This document shows positions 11,849 through 22,627 of a DNA stretch of 64,000 bases, one piece after another. Location: the NCBI GenBank assembly GCA_029204225.1, contig CM055108.1, forward strand, positions 17,887,779-17,951,778, written 5' to 3'. The notes beneath the pieces were generated by a model that saw only the letters and a program-made list of their open reading frames with translations, was not told the DNA's origin and did not search any database. This stretch comes from Diphasiastrum complanatum (taxonomy: Eukaryota > Streptophyta > Lycopodiopsida > Lycopodiales > Lycopodiaceae). A program made the translations under genes and the position numbers. Every line of letters starts with the position of its first letter. Within the stretch, counting starts at the first letter, position 1.

Positions 11849-11910
11849 GGTGCCCAGGATGCAAAGAAGGCGAAACTTTATGGGAAAATTGGCAAGCAAA
11901 TAATTTCTGC
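11849..11910 (+). CDS. YebC/TACO1-like protein, exon 2
   Basis: A 62-nt exon encoding residues 90-109 plus two bases of Ala110. It starts right after a CAATACAG acceptor and reads GAQDAKKAKLYGKIGKQIIS, the classic YebC helix that follows the N-terminal MGRRSSK block. The donor is GTATGT at 11911. It is too short to be found as a separate open frame and was recognised only from family similarity. It sits 11 kb from exon 1 and 22 kb from exon 3. Confidence 0.92.
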
Positions 11911-12289
11911 GTATGTGACTCTTCCTTGTTTCACATGTTATTCTATTCATTTATGCCATTTTGCTTGAATAAGTTGTAAAAGGAAAGTTAGTTTGTCTCT
12001 GTAGTCTTAAAATAATTTTGTAAGAATGAACCAGTGATACTATTTAGTCACTGCAAAGTATGGGGTGAAGCTTGACCTAGTTGAAGGTCTATTGAATAAT
12101 CAATCGTCGAGGATAAGTGAGAAATTATGAGGAGACATTGATGTCTTTTTTGTGTACTGACATATGAAGTACTTACATCCAATATCTGGTGTTGTTCCTT
12201 AGAGAATTTTATCATTGGCATTGTCATTTGCTTGTGGCAATCGTTATCTCTTTACTTGTAACGTGTAAGTGCAAACGGATATTGTGAGG

Positions 12290-14280
12290 GCCAAACTTGC
12301 CAGCCCAAGTGGCATACGCAATATGGGCAAGACATTTAGCTAGATCAGGATAATCACGAAGATCAGGTACCTCACTTAGCTAAATCTTAGGCTCATCAGT
12401 ATTATCAGTAGAATAGTAATGCACAAGAGTAGGTTGCGGAGAAGGTTGCTTGTAATCTTGAGAGAAATGATCTGAACTTTTACAATTAAAACAAATCTCG
12501 TGCATCTCCTCATTGGACCAATGATGGTGAACAACAGGATGTGAATTAGATTCAAAACAAGGAGTAAACTATGGAATAATGGATGAAGCACTGTGTAGAG
12601 AAGGACGTGAAGCAGCACTGGAGGATTAAAAGCAAGGTCTAGATGAAAGTTGATCAAAACACTTATGCTGGAGGGTACTAGCATTCAGCATCGCATTTGA
12701 TAATGAAGTGGAACGAAAACAAGAAACATCTGACATCATAACAAAGTGCTCCTCTAAGAGTAGCACTATATCTAGAAATTGCCTCATCAACAGGTGATTC
12801 AGGAAAAATATGAGAGAGTTCAACAAAAGGCTCACTGTATTCAAGAATTGTACCTGGTTTGTGAAAGTGGCAAAAATGATTCTACTAACTACTATGCCAG
12901 GTTGAGTCGATCATAGCTTTTGGGAACTACGTTGGTAAAGCTAGCCCATGCAATATTTATAGAGAAGTTGAAGATCTGAGTGCGTATCCACTTACAAGCA
13001 TGCTTGCTTCAACGAATAGCAACAAGTTGAGCCCATTGAGGAAGACTGTGAGCTTGGTATTAGTGAGAAATAAGCTGCCATCTTATGGAGCCAATTACCC
13101 AACTTATTGCCATTTGTAGACCTACAATAAAATGGTTAATTGAACTTTATTATAGATGTTATGGAGAATATAGGACTAGGTGGTACGGGAGTGACGGGAT
13201 GTCAAGTATCCTAGATTTCATCTTGGGGGGCAACATAAGACAAACAACAGTGTGGAGACACAAGTCGATGAGTATTGTCATGAACTTCAAAAGCATGTGC
13301 CTTAACAAAACCAATATGGGATGGAATATCGGGAAGGACTTGTTGAATATGATCTAATTGTTGAGCATGATCCTCCAAATGAGTGACCAAGTCCTTAGTG
13401 CTGGATGAAGTCCGGGTGGTCAACATGCTAACTAGGAAGGATAGGAGGGAAAGAAAAGCTTCAGGAGGCTCGAATGGACAACAAGGCGGTTGGTGGAGGG
13501 TGGTGGACTGACAAAAAAGGGTAGTGATAGAAGATGGGGAATGGCAGTGAAGGAGGAAGGAGGGATAGGGGTAGCCATGGACAAAAAAGAGGGGTTGTGG
13601 AGGGCAAAGAATAAGAAGAGAGGGTGGTGGAGGGCGATGGGCAACAAAAGAGGGGTTGTGGAGGACGATGAAACAACATAGGATGATGGACAACGAAGAA
13701 GGATGGTGGATGTTGATGGACGACGAACGATGATGGTGGAGGGCCTGGACAATAGAGGGAATTGTGGAGGGTGATGGAAGGCAAGGAGGGGCAATGATGG
13801 ACAATAAGAGGGATGGTGGAGAGTGTGATGGAGGGCCAAGTTGGCATCAAAGGGATGGTAGAGGGTGATGAAGGGGCAACGATGGGATATGTTGTAGGGT
13901 GATGGAGGGAAAATAAATAGGGCAGTGATGGACACCTAGAGATGATGGAGGGCGATGAATAGTGACAAATGACAGAGTGAGCAGCAAAGTGCTCTAATAC
14001 CAATTTATAAACAGATGCACAAAGGAAACCTAATGAATATCAATGGCCGCTAATAACTCCGACATATCTCCAACAAAGATTTCTAGATAAAATAGACATC
14101 AAACTCATAAACTAAGAAATGATAGATTTTGAACCTTATATATATTGATTTGGCAAGTACCTAGAAGGCTCCAACTGCCCTCTTGTAGGGTGCCAATCTA
14201 GCGCATTTAGCCCAATCTTATGCAATAGCCTTATTCATAACAAAAGGGCTGGGGTCCAACATTATAAATTAAGCAGAAAA
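12290..14280 (-). mobile_element. Decayed gypsy retrotransposon, 5' part
   Basis: Read on the minus strand: a primer-binding site TGGTATTAGAGCAC at 14002-13989, a C/T-rich repetitive leader (13950-13470), a broken gag region, and a CCHC-like knuckle near 12500 (CFNCKSSDHFSQDY, the last Cys replaced by Tyr) in the order expected for Ty3/gypsy. The sequence 14004 to about 14280 is the probable 5' LTR, but no partner LTR was found. Pol is missing. Similar leader and primer site occur in the 17928-21237 element. Confidence 0.6.
13470..13950 (-). repeat. Degenerate GGAGGGTGATGG minisatellite in gypsy leader
   Basis: Many imperfect copies of words such as GTGGAGGGTGATGG and GGACGATGATGGA, spaced by about 30-45 bp. 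It opens long Ser/Pro-rich frames on the minus strand, which are not evidence of a protein. It sits between the primer-binding site and gag. Confidence 0.7.
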
Positions 14281-14807
14281 TAGTTGCATGACCCCAAATA
14301 GTTGCAGTTACTCATACTTAGAGAAGTATGACAATATAATTGAGAAATGACTGTAAAGCCCTCTTCGGGCTCTAACGAGTCTTCATAGAAAAGATGTCGT
14401 CGTGCTCTATACAATCACATCTATCAAAGATGAATGTATACCGTCATGCTTACAAAAATTGATCTGGTAAATGGGAACTCTGGGTGCTCCCATGCCTGGA
14501 GGCACTTACTTTTTATGCCCATGTGATTGAGTGTGATCTCTTGTCCATATATCTCTATTTGAAGAGTTGTGATTTCTCACTTCCTCTTTGGCAAGGTCTT
14601 GGATTTGTTTCTGGGTTGGCGCAAGCATCTTATTCATTATATATAACAACAGGCTAGCTGATGGGGAGTGGATATCCCCTCTCTTCTTGGGCCATATTGA
14701 TAGGAGGTTAGAGAAAGAAAGATGACTAAGCTTTCTAGGTTAAGGAAATCGATTTTTAGATTCCAATGGAAGGAAAGTCATGGTTGGAGAAAGTTTAAAT
14801 TATAGTT

Positions 14808-14810
<3 letters not shown>
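14281..14810 (+). other. Intron 2 spacer, no recognised feature
   Basis: No coding, LTR or LINE motif was recognised before the (GA)n tract at 14811. Confidence 0.4.
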
Positions 14811-14892
<82 letters not shown>

Positions 14893-15110
14893 TATTAATG
14901 TCTTGTAGGTACTCGAGGGTACAGAAGACCAAATACGTACATCTCAAGTGTGTATGATACTCTGGAAGCATGTAAAAACATCTTGTAAAAGAAAACATAC
15001 TCAGTAAATCTAGACCAACAAAAGTATATATGATACATGTCACTGTACTAAAAAAGGAAAAGGAGCCCAAATATCATGAAGCAAAGTCAAGCCTTAGGTC
15101 TCGGCCAGTG
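14811..15110 (-). mobile_element. 5'-truncated LINE 3' end with (GA)n tail
   Basis: On the minus strand this is a 3' UTR followed by hairpin (14909-14922, GTACTCGAGGGTAC on the plus strand, five of six pairs kept in the RNA sense), the block GACATTAATAAAGC and a 79-bp (TC)n tail, seen here as (GA)n 14811-14889. No ORF2 is present. Confidence 0.75.
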
Positions 15111-15157
15111 TTGTAAAGTAGGATGTAATCAAACTCGTGGGGTGCTCTAAGCGTGAT

Positions 15158-15525
<368 letters not shown>

Positions 15526-15769
15526 ATGGTTCTGCTGCCTGGACCTATGGGCACTATGTCTCCCGCTACGTCTCAGTCTGTTGGAAGTATGATTTGGTCT
15601 AATACATTACGCCTAGCTCAGACTCTGTCTCTGACTGGTATATCTATCTCATCCTTCAATCTGGCATCTGTGGGTCTCTCTGCTTGCGTCTGGACAAGAC
15701 ATCCATGCTGATCTGGTCTTTGGCTAAATCCCGTCACAAAATCATCATCTCTCATATCATTAAGGCTAC

Positions 15770-17700
15770 ACAATGAGGATCCTCATAAGTGATAAGAGCC
15801 TGAAGTGACATGGGGGAATCCTGATACAAGCAGTAGTATTGTCCTCTAATCTAGTAATAGATGGGACATCTGAAAATGAAATGATCCTCATCCTCAATTT
15901 CTCCAAGTGAGCATAACTGACATACTCAAGCGTCCTTGTGTTTGTTGTGAAAGTGGCCTGTCTCAATGTGCAATTGGTGTGATGAGACCTTGAACTGTCC
16001 CAAAACAAGTCTCAATCCACGTGACAAGCCCACATCCAGATATCTAAGGCGAATAGGACAACTTGTACAGTCGGTCGCCATAAAGATGGATATGTAGTAT
16101 AGGGGCTTCACTCCAGGCTGCCCATCCCAAACCCTAGTTGTGTATAAGCTAACAGATATAGTGATGTGTGCCCTCCAGAAGTGACGAGCTGTGGAGTAAT
16201 CGTGATGATGTAAGGTTGCATAAGAATATCTAGACTCTCTACGTCCATCTACATCAATCTTTGGAGGAAAACAACGATCCGGAAGATAGCCTCAACCTGT
16301 AGCCGAGGAACTGCAAACTCTGCAAGTATAATCTTGTCATGCCAACGACTGATCTCGAAGTGATTATCCCATTAGAGGTCAGTAGGCCTACCTCGACCCG
16401 TAAGTTAATTATGATTATGAGGGGTTTGGGGGCCCTCAAGTGTATATGGTCATAATTAATGGTTGGAGGCCTAAACTCGTGATGGTGGGTTGTTATGGGT
16501 CTGTCAGTGAGTCATAGGGGAACTGGTTGACACAGTTAGGCTACAGAGGTGTCCAATGAGGTGTCACAGTGCACTACTAGTGGTGCATGGGCCTTGGAGG
16601 GTATAAGTATACTGTATACCCATTGGGCTCTCACTAGTGTATGCTTGATTTGGTATTGGTAGCTACATGCTGTTGGTGTGATTCCTCCTTCCCTTGTGAG
16701 AGATTGATCCATAGCTTGGGGGCTAGATCCGTATGATCTAAGTTTGGTTGGGTTGGTTTGTCCACCATCTGATTCCCTTGTGTTGCTTGATTGCGGCTTG
16801 CTTAGTATCGAATCCTTGAGTGTAGGCCTTCATAAATCTGATGAGGGACAAAAGTCTTGGCTTGAATGATACATGAAAGCATGGTAGTCAGCAGGCGAGA
16901 TATATTAGCCCACTTTGAGGAAGTGAGACATGTACACCAAGTCTCTGCTGCATACATAGCTGTCGATGTGTGACCATGGTATCAAACATGTGACACTTAC
17001 TCGGAGCGTCACATATATTTCGTTTGAAGCAAAACCTCTCAAGGTGGACCATAGATGCGTGCCCCTTTCTCAATCTGGCAAGAACAACCTATCTCATGCT
17101 AAAGATTGGACCAATGATGAGGACTCCCAAATATGTGTATGAAGAGACAACCTCCAAAGGATGACCGTCCCAGAGAAGCTCCTGACACCTAAAAAGACAA
17201 TAGTGTCTCCCATGAATCTCAAAGTAAATGGGACATTTGAAAATGAAGTGCTCCTTGGACTCAACCTCCCCTAGAGAACACATCTGGCATCCTATCCTCA
17301 CGTGAGATACCATGGAAGCATCTTGTCTCAGCAACAAGCTAGTGTGAAGAAACACAAATCTGCCCCAAAATACACATTACGCAATGTGATATCCAAAGTC
17401 AATGTACAGTGGTGAGACTTGGAAGCCTCATGAATACAACTTCAAGAAGTGTGTTTTGTAGAGCCAAGATTAGTGCCCAACTATCCCTGCCAAGTATGCT
17501 GAATATAGGCATGATAAATAGACCGTCTGGTATCCTCATGCGTACATGTTGGGAGGATTGCAATAGGGGTGCTGAACATATCTTGTCATGTACTACATGT
17601 AATCAACCCATGAGCTTAATAATTGCAATGTCAAGCTGCTGGTCTCTAGTTGACGTACTTGGACCTCCGATTGGAATTGTCATATAGAAACTAAGCAACT
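15770..17700 (-). mobile_element. Old minus-strand LINE ORF2 fragments, interrupted
   Basis: Several ORF2 blocks survive in broken frames: the Cys/His motif near 15900 (SYAHLEKLRMRIISFSDVP in one frame), a post-RT block near 16260-16390 and 16890-17100 (RLRKGHASMVHLERFC), the junction EVVSSYTYLGVLI at 17100-17160, and a second Cys/His block CQMCSLGEVESKEHFIFKC at about 17220-17290. The order shows that at least two copies are mixed. An unrelated piece (about 16396-16865) splits one of them. Confidence 0.65.
16396..16865. other. Unidentified insertion inside LINE sequence
   Basis: LINE ORF2 similarity stops near 16395 and resumes near 16865. The 470-bp piece between has no coding motif. It contains a near-palindrome GTATAAGTATACTGTATAC at 16599-16617. 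It could be a solo LTR or a small DNA transposon; clear terminal repeats were not found. Confidence 0.4.
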
Positions 17701-17927
17701 TAGACAAGGGGTTGAAAATTTTTAAACTGAGTAATGATCACTAAACTACAAATAATTGCTCAGTGTTAGGCTCATCGAATCATCATTTTTGCTTTCCATT
17801 GCACTAAATTCATAGGCAAAATGAGAAATATACGAGGGTTAAATATTTTGATTTAAAAAAAATTGGAAAATGTGACTTAGGAAAGGGGGTTTTAGAAAAT
17901 CTATCAACTTAAATTGTTAAAATCTGG

Positions 17928-18376
17928 AGTTACGAATAAAGCCACAGCTGATCTAGAGCTAAGCTATGAAAGCATCACATAAGCAAGACCTAGGCTATGA
18001 AAGCAGCACATAAGCAAGACTTAACCCTAGAAAGCAGGAAAGAGAGAGATTAAGGAGACTAAAGAGAGAGATCAATATCATCAGCTAAATAACAAATGAC
18101 ACAGTTTCCCTACTTATAGCCAAGAGGAAGCCCTAAAAGGAAGCTTCCGGTGGCTAGGGCCCAACTGGGAGGGAAAATAGTGCGCCCTCCAAGAAGGCAC
18201 CCCACTCTCCAGTAATATGTCCAAATGGCCTAATAATGAATAATAAGGCCAAAGGCCAACCATATAGTCTAAGTGTCACTAATGAATAAAAAAGGGCCCA
18301 AGGCCTACTTATGCATAAAGTAAAGTAAAGTAAATGTAAATGGACGCGGCGAATGTAATGAGCCAAGTCCATAACT
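17928..18376 (-). repeat. 3' LTR of the chromodomain gypsy element
   Basis: 449 bp, very close to 20795-21237. It contains an internal duplication of GCTATGAAAGCA.CACATAAGCAAGAC. Ends are AGTTACGA and CCATAACT. Confidence 0.9.
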
Positions 18377-18539
18377 CTCCCCGACACAAAAAAAAAAGAC
18401 CCAACTACCAAAAAGAAACTAGATCAAACAACATCAAGCCTTGGTGCATCAACAACTAGAGCAGCGTCTGATGTAGAGGAATCAACAAGTGCAGGAGGAG
18501 CACGATCCATCAATAGGCTCTCATGTGGCCTCGTCAACA

Positions 18540-18720
18540 GGACGACCATCGAACTGGACCAAAAACTGAATCTGCCGGCAGCATCGACTATGGTGAAGGC
18601 GAACCTGGTGAATGGCAACTGGTATGAAAGGGAACAGCTCAGGATCAACATCATGGCGATGAAGGGAACATCTCGGCCGCGTCATCAGGAACATAAGCAG
18701 GATGACAGGCACGCTGTAGT
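18540..18720 (-). pseudogene. Chromodomain remnant of gypsy integrase
   Basis: Minus-strand frame around 18560-18680 reads RQIQFLVQFDGRPVDEATWE, a typical chromodomain of plant chromoviruses, placed at the 3' end of pol. The equivalent plus-strand copy is at 47072-47290. Integrase core sequence before it is deleted. In the family this domain guides insertion into particular chromatin. Confidence 0.75.
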
Positions 18721-18988
18721 AGCATGGAAAAGCAAGCGATATGCCAGGAAACATGGATCCTGACAAAGGATAGCTTAAATGGAGAAATGTGCACCAGCAT
18801 GGTCAAAAGCCCAAGGTATCCATAAGGCCCATGAATGAGAAGTAGCAATGGCACACAGTACCTTCAAGGACCCTATCACGAGAAGAGCAGCATGCCAAAA
18901 GCTCCAGAAGGTCCAAGAAATCAATGCATCATCTAAAAAGACATGATGCATAAAAACAATAGCAACAAATCTAGAAATAGTAGAGGCC

Positions 18989-19874
18989 TCAACTGAAAAA
19001 CTGTGAAGGAAGGGTGTCAGAGTACTTGTGCTGTAAAGTACTGGCAAGAGACATCGCCTCAACAAGTGTGGGAGGACGGAAGGAAGAAACATCGTAACGT
19101 AAGGCACCACGAAGCCCAGCAATGTAACGAGAAATAAGCTCAGTGGGCGGTAGATCTGTGAAAAGATAAGAAAGCTCCATAAACTGATCTGTATAAAAAG
19201 CAAGGTCACTAGTCTGAGTGAGACTACGGAATGTATCACGTTGGCGGTCGAGCCACTGAGGATCAATCATAGCATGACGGAGGTCACGACGAAAGGTATG
19301 CCATATATGGAGCCCTTCCCGATCAGGATCAGCTCGATAAACTTGCCACCACGTGGCGGCGCATCCATCTAAGTGTAAAGCAACCAACTGGATCTTTTGA
19401 GGATCAGTCTTAGGGTAGATCTGAAAATATGTGTCAAGCTTAAGAAACCAATTCTCTAATAAGTTCCCGTCAGAGGAACCGGAATAGGTAGCAAGTTGTA
19501 CCCTATCACGAAAGTCTCGAGCAAAGTGGGGGACGTGGAAAGAAACCAGGAGGTGGGTTAGGTGGAATGAGCGGTCCACCACCAAGCTGACTAGCAGAAG
19601 ATGGAAATCCAAACGGAGGGGGAGTCCCAAATGAAGGAAAGATAGGAGCTTTTCCAGGACCATGAGGCTGTAAAGAATCAATATGTGACTGCATAGTAAG
19701 AAAGCCGGTCATAACTGTATCGAAGCGAAGAACGATGCCAGAAAGGGTTTCATCCATGCGCCGAAACTGATCGGATAAGTTTTCCTGAACAGTTTCACTC
19801 GGGGTAGGTGAATGTGCCATAATGATAGTGGAAGGAATAGACGAAAACTTGAGGGAGCGGACTCTTATCGTCAC
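18989..19874 (-). pseudogene. Gypsy gag polyprotein fragment
   Basis: Two overlapping minus-strand frames. The first (19874-19506) has MAHSPTPSETVQENLSDQF and a Pro/Gly-rich stretch. The second, to 18989, carries the retrotransposon gag core: GNLLENWFLKLDTYFQI, DGCAATWWQVY, FRRDLRHAM and LASTLQHKY at the end. The core forms the particle shell in related elements. The frame change near 19520 breaks the protein. Confidence 0.8.
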
Positions 19875-20229
19875 CCCAAATTAGTCTATTTAAACCAATA
19901 TTTTCACAACTAAGAAAGGGCAGCAATCAGCAAATGGAAAAAGTGAAAATGAAGGCTGTAAAAATGCACTGGACAGCCAAGAGGGAAATGGCAAATTGGA
20001 ATATCAAACGGAGTCGGAATTCCGTGAAATGTGGTTGAGGATGGGCGCTGGAGAGCCTTTTGATAAACTGTGAAAGATGGCTGGAAACGGATAAAATAAT
20101 AGGCGAAAGTGACAAGTCGGAAGGGTTGGGGCAGCGATGAACAGGCTGCAGGATTTTGGCAATTTGGAATAGCAAACGATTACGGAATTGGGTGATTTTT
20201 GGATAGGAGGCTAAAGAGAGAGAGAGAGA

Positions 20230-20770
20230 GAGCTAAAGATCCAAGCTGAAAATGGGTGCTGGGCAGCAGCTAGTAAGATCCACAAATGTCCTGCAACATG
20301 ATGGAAAAACCGCTAAAAATGGTGATGAAGTAGGGCGCTGAACAGCCTCCAAACAATCAGCAAAATGGACAGCAAATCGGTGGAGAAATCCGTTGAAGAT
20401 GGCAAGGTAGTAGGGCGCTGGGCAGTAGCTACCAAAATGCGCGCATAACCTGAAAAAAAAAATGGAGAAAACCACTGAAAATGGTGATGAAGTAGGGCTC
20501 TGGACGGCCTCCAATCAAGCCACGAAATAGGTAGCAAATCGGTGGAGAAAATCGACGAAAGTGACAAGGTAGTAGGGCGCTGGCCAGCCTCTACCAAATC
20601 TGGAAAAACGATGGAAATCTGATGAAAAAATCGACGAAAGTGATGGGTTAGTAGGGCGCTGGACAGCCTCTACTAAATCTGAAAAAACGATGGAAATCTG
20701 ATGAAAAAATCGACAAAAGTGATGGGTTAGTAGGGTGCTGGACAGCCTCTACGAAATCTAAAAAAGTAGT
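20230..20770 (-). repeat. Leader repeats (GGCTGTCCAGCGCCC) of the chromodomain gypsy
   Basis: About six copies of a unit of roughly 80 bp, each with AGTAGGGCGCTGG.CAGCCTC on the plus strand, followed by a patch rich in GATGGAAATC.GATGAAAAAATCGACGAAA. They lie between the primer-binding site and gag. The plus-strand family member repeats the same GGCTGTCCAGCGCCC word at about 35750-36020. Confidence 0.85.
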
Positions 20771-20794
20771 GCACAAGAAAGTGCTCTGATACCA

Positions 20795-21237
20795 AGTTAC
20801 GATTAGAGCCACAACTGATCTAGAGCTAAGCTATGAAAGCATCACATAAGCAAAACTTAGGCTATGAAAGCAGCACATAAGCAAGACTTAACCCTAGAGA
20901 GCAGGAAAGAGAGAGATTAAGGAGACTAAAGAGAGAGATCAATATCATCAGCTGAATAACAAATGACACGGTTTCCCTACTTATAGCCAAGAGGAAGCCC
21001 TAAAAGGAAGCTTCCGGTGGCTAGGGCCCAACTGGGAGGGAAAATAGTGCGCCTTCCAAGAAGGCCCCCACTCTCCAATAATATGTCCAAATGGCCTAAT
21101 AATGAATAATAAGGCCAAAGGCCAACCATATAGTCTAAGTGTCACTAATGAATAAAAAAGGGCCCAAGGCCTGCTTATGCATAAAGTAAAGTAAATGTAA
21201 ATGGACGCGGTGAATGTAATGAGCCAAGTCCATAACT
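20795..21237 (-). repeat. 5' LTR of the chromodomain gypsy element
   Basis: 443 bp; ends match those of the left LTR and the primer-binding site adjoins with no spacer. The high similarity between the two LTRs suggests a fairly recent insertion. Confidence 0.9.
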
Positions 21238-21454
21238 TCTGGGCTCCACAAAAAATTGGCTCGTGAAAGAAAAAATGTAAAAAAAAATTAACAATTTGAA
21301 AACAAATTTTTTTGTTTCCTTTAAGAAAATATGTGCTCGTAAAATCAAAACAATAAGAGACCATAAAAGAAATATTTTTAAATATTTGGGGTTTTTTTTT
21401 AAAGGGGGGACGGATGTGTGAAGAGAGAAAGGGGGGACAGATGTGTGAAGAGAG

Positions 21455-22400
21455 AAAGAAAGAAAGAAAGAAAGCTTTATTAACGTCTTTTGGGCACCCG
21501 TGGGTGCATAAGAAAGACCAAAAAGAAAATATGTACAAGCAACAGTGGGAGCATCATTCATAGGAGGACATGGCCGTAAAATGCTATAAACTAGCTACGA
21601 ATGAAAGTAGAACAAAGCAGAAGTGAAATAAGCCCACAACCCGGGCCAGGTATAACAGAAGAACTACAGAAAAAGTACCAATGCCCACAACCCGGGCCAG
21701 GTGGTGGAGAATAAGTACATATCAACGAAAGTAAGTGTGAAGTGTTTGCTGAGTGGAGCGTATAGTGGGCCCTGATGGAGGCAAGTGCCGACTACATCTG
21801 GGCTTTTTTCGCGGCGGCACATGGATAGGAATCTCATCATCGGAGTCATCAGCATGTGCTCGAGTCCGAAAGAAGCCAGTGAGAAGCAGCTGCTGGGAGT
21901 CTAACCCTAGGTGATCTGGTACAGGCAGAAGAGGCTGACGGAGAGTAAGCATCTCACGAACAAGAAGTCCCAAGCAACGAGCATCAGGATAGGAGACAAA
22001 ACTGCGAAGGGCCATCACGAAAGAGACAATAATACCTCTCCCGTATCTCATAATACAACGGACATCTGAGGAGGAAATGGGCTTCATCTTCCACCTCCTG
22101 CAACGAGCACAAGCGACATAGACGACTCTCCCGGGGGATATCCCATGCGCGACCGGCCTCAATAGCAAGCTGATGAGAGGAAATGCGCAACTGCCCAAGA
22201 CGATAGCGCGGGCCGTGTGATAGGGGTTGTGAGAGATAGAGCGGCAACAATGGCAAACCAGAAGGATCCAGAGAGAGGAATTGTGTCTGGTAATAGCTCA
22301 GTCGAATGCGGGAAGGTGGGAGGGAGCTCCAAGTCTACTGCATATATCGATGGAATAAATAGCCTCGGATATATGAATGCGTACCACGAGGAGAGAATTA
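21455..22400 (-). mobile_element. 5'-truncated LINE (array member 4)
   Basis: Contains the ORF2 C-terminal part from a GTHSYIRGYLF block (near 22380) through RLCRLCSLQEVEDEAHFLLRC (about 22070-22130) with the Cys/His motif intact. The frame is broken near 22230. The 3' UTR ends in a perfect hairpin GCACCCGTGGGTGC (21494-21507), TTAATAAAGC and a (TTTC)n tail seen as AAAG repeats 21455-21473. Confidence 0.82.
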
Positions 22401-22627
22401 GAATTATTATTATTAACGTCTTTTGGTGCCCAGGGGCACATAAGACAAAAGAGAGTACAAAATGTGAGAAGCATTGTTCGCATAAGGACTTATTTACCAA
22501 TGAAAAGACAGTAAAACTAAAACTAAAATATCGATCTCTCTGTCTCTAAGAGAAAAAGTATCCAAGCTTGACCACCAGCTGGTGAGGGTACAAAGCAAGA
22601 GCTTAACCACCTGCTCCGCGGAGGAAA

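Larger units (their letters stand above)
17928..21237 (-). mobile_element. Chromodomain gypsy element, internally deleted, with AGTTA/TAACT ends
   Basis: Two LTRs (17928-18376 and 20795-21237) enclose an interior read on the minus strand. The primer-binding site TGGTATCAGAGCAC (20794-20781) touches the right LTR, and a GGGGAG polypurine tract precedes the left LTR. The interior holds a repetitive leader, a retrotransposon gag domain and a 3' chromodomain; protease, RT, RNase H and integrase are gone. The flanks carry the same 5-bp sequence, TCTGG, at 17923-17927 and 21238-21242. The LTR ends are therefore AGTTA...TAACT, not the usual TG...CA. Copies of the same family occur at 35314-36828 and 47072-47333. 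Confidence 0.88.

Noticed and set aside
13211-14003. Ser/Pro-rich proteins on the minus strand
   Set aside because: Three overlapping frames all arise from the GGAGGGTGATGG minisatellite and are not conserved; the tract lies in a retrotransposon leader.
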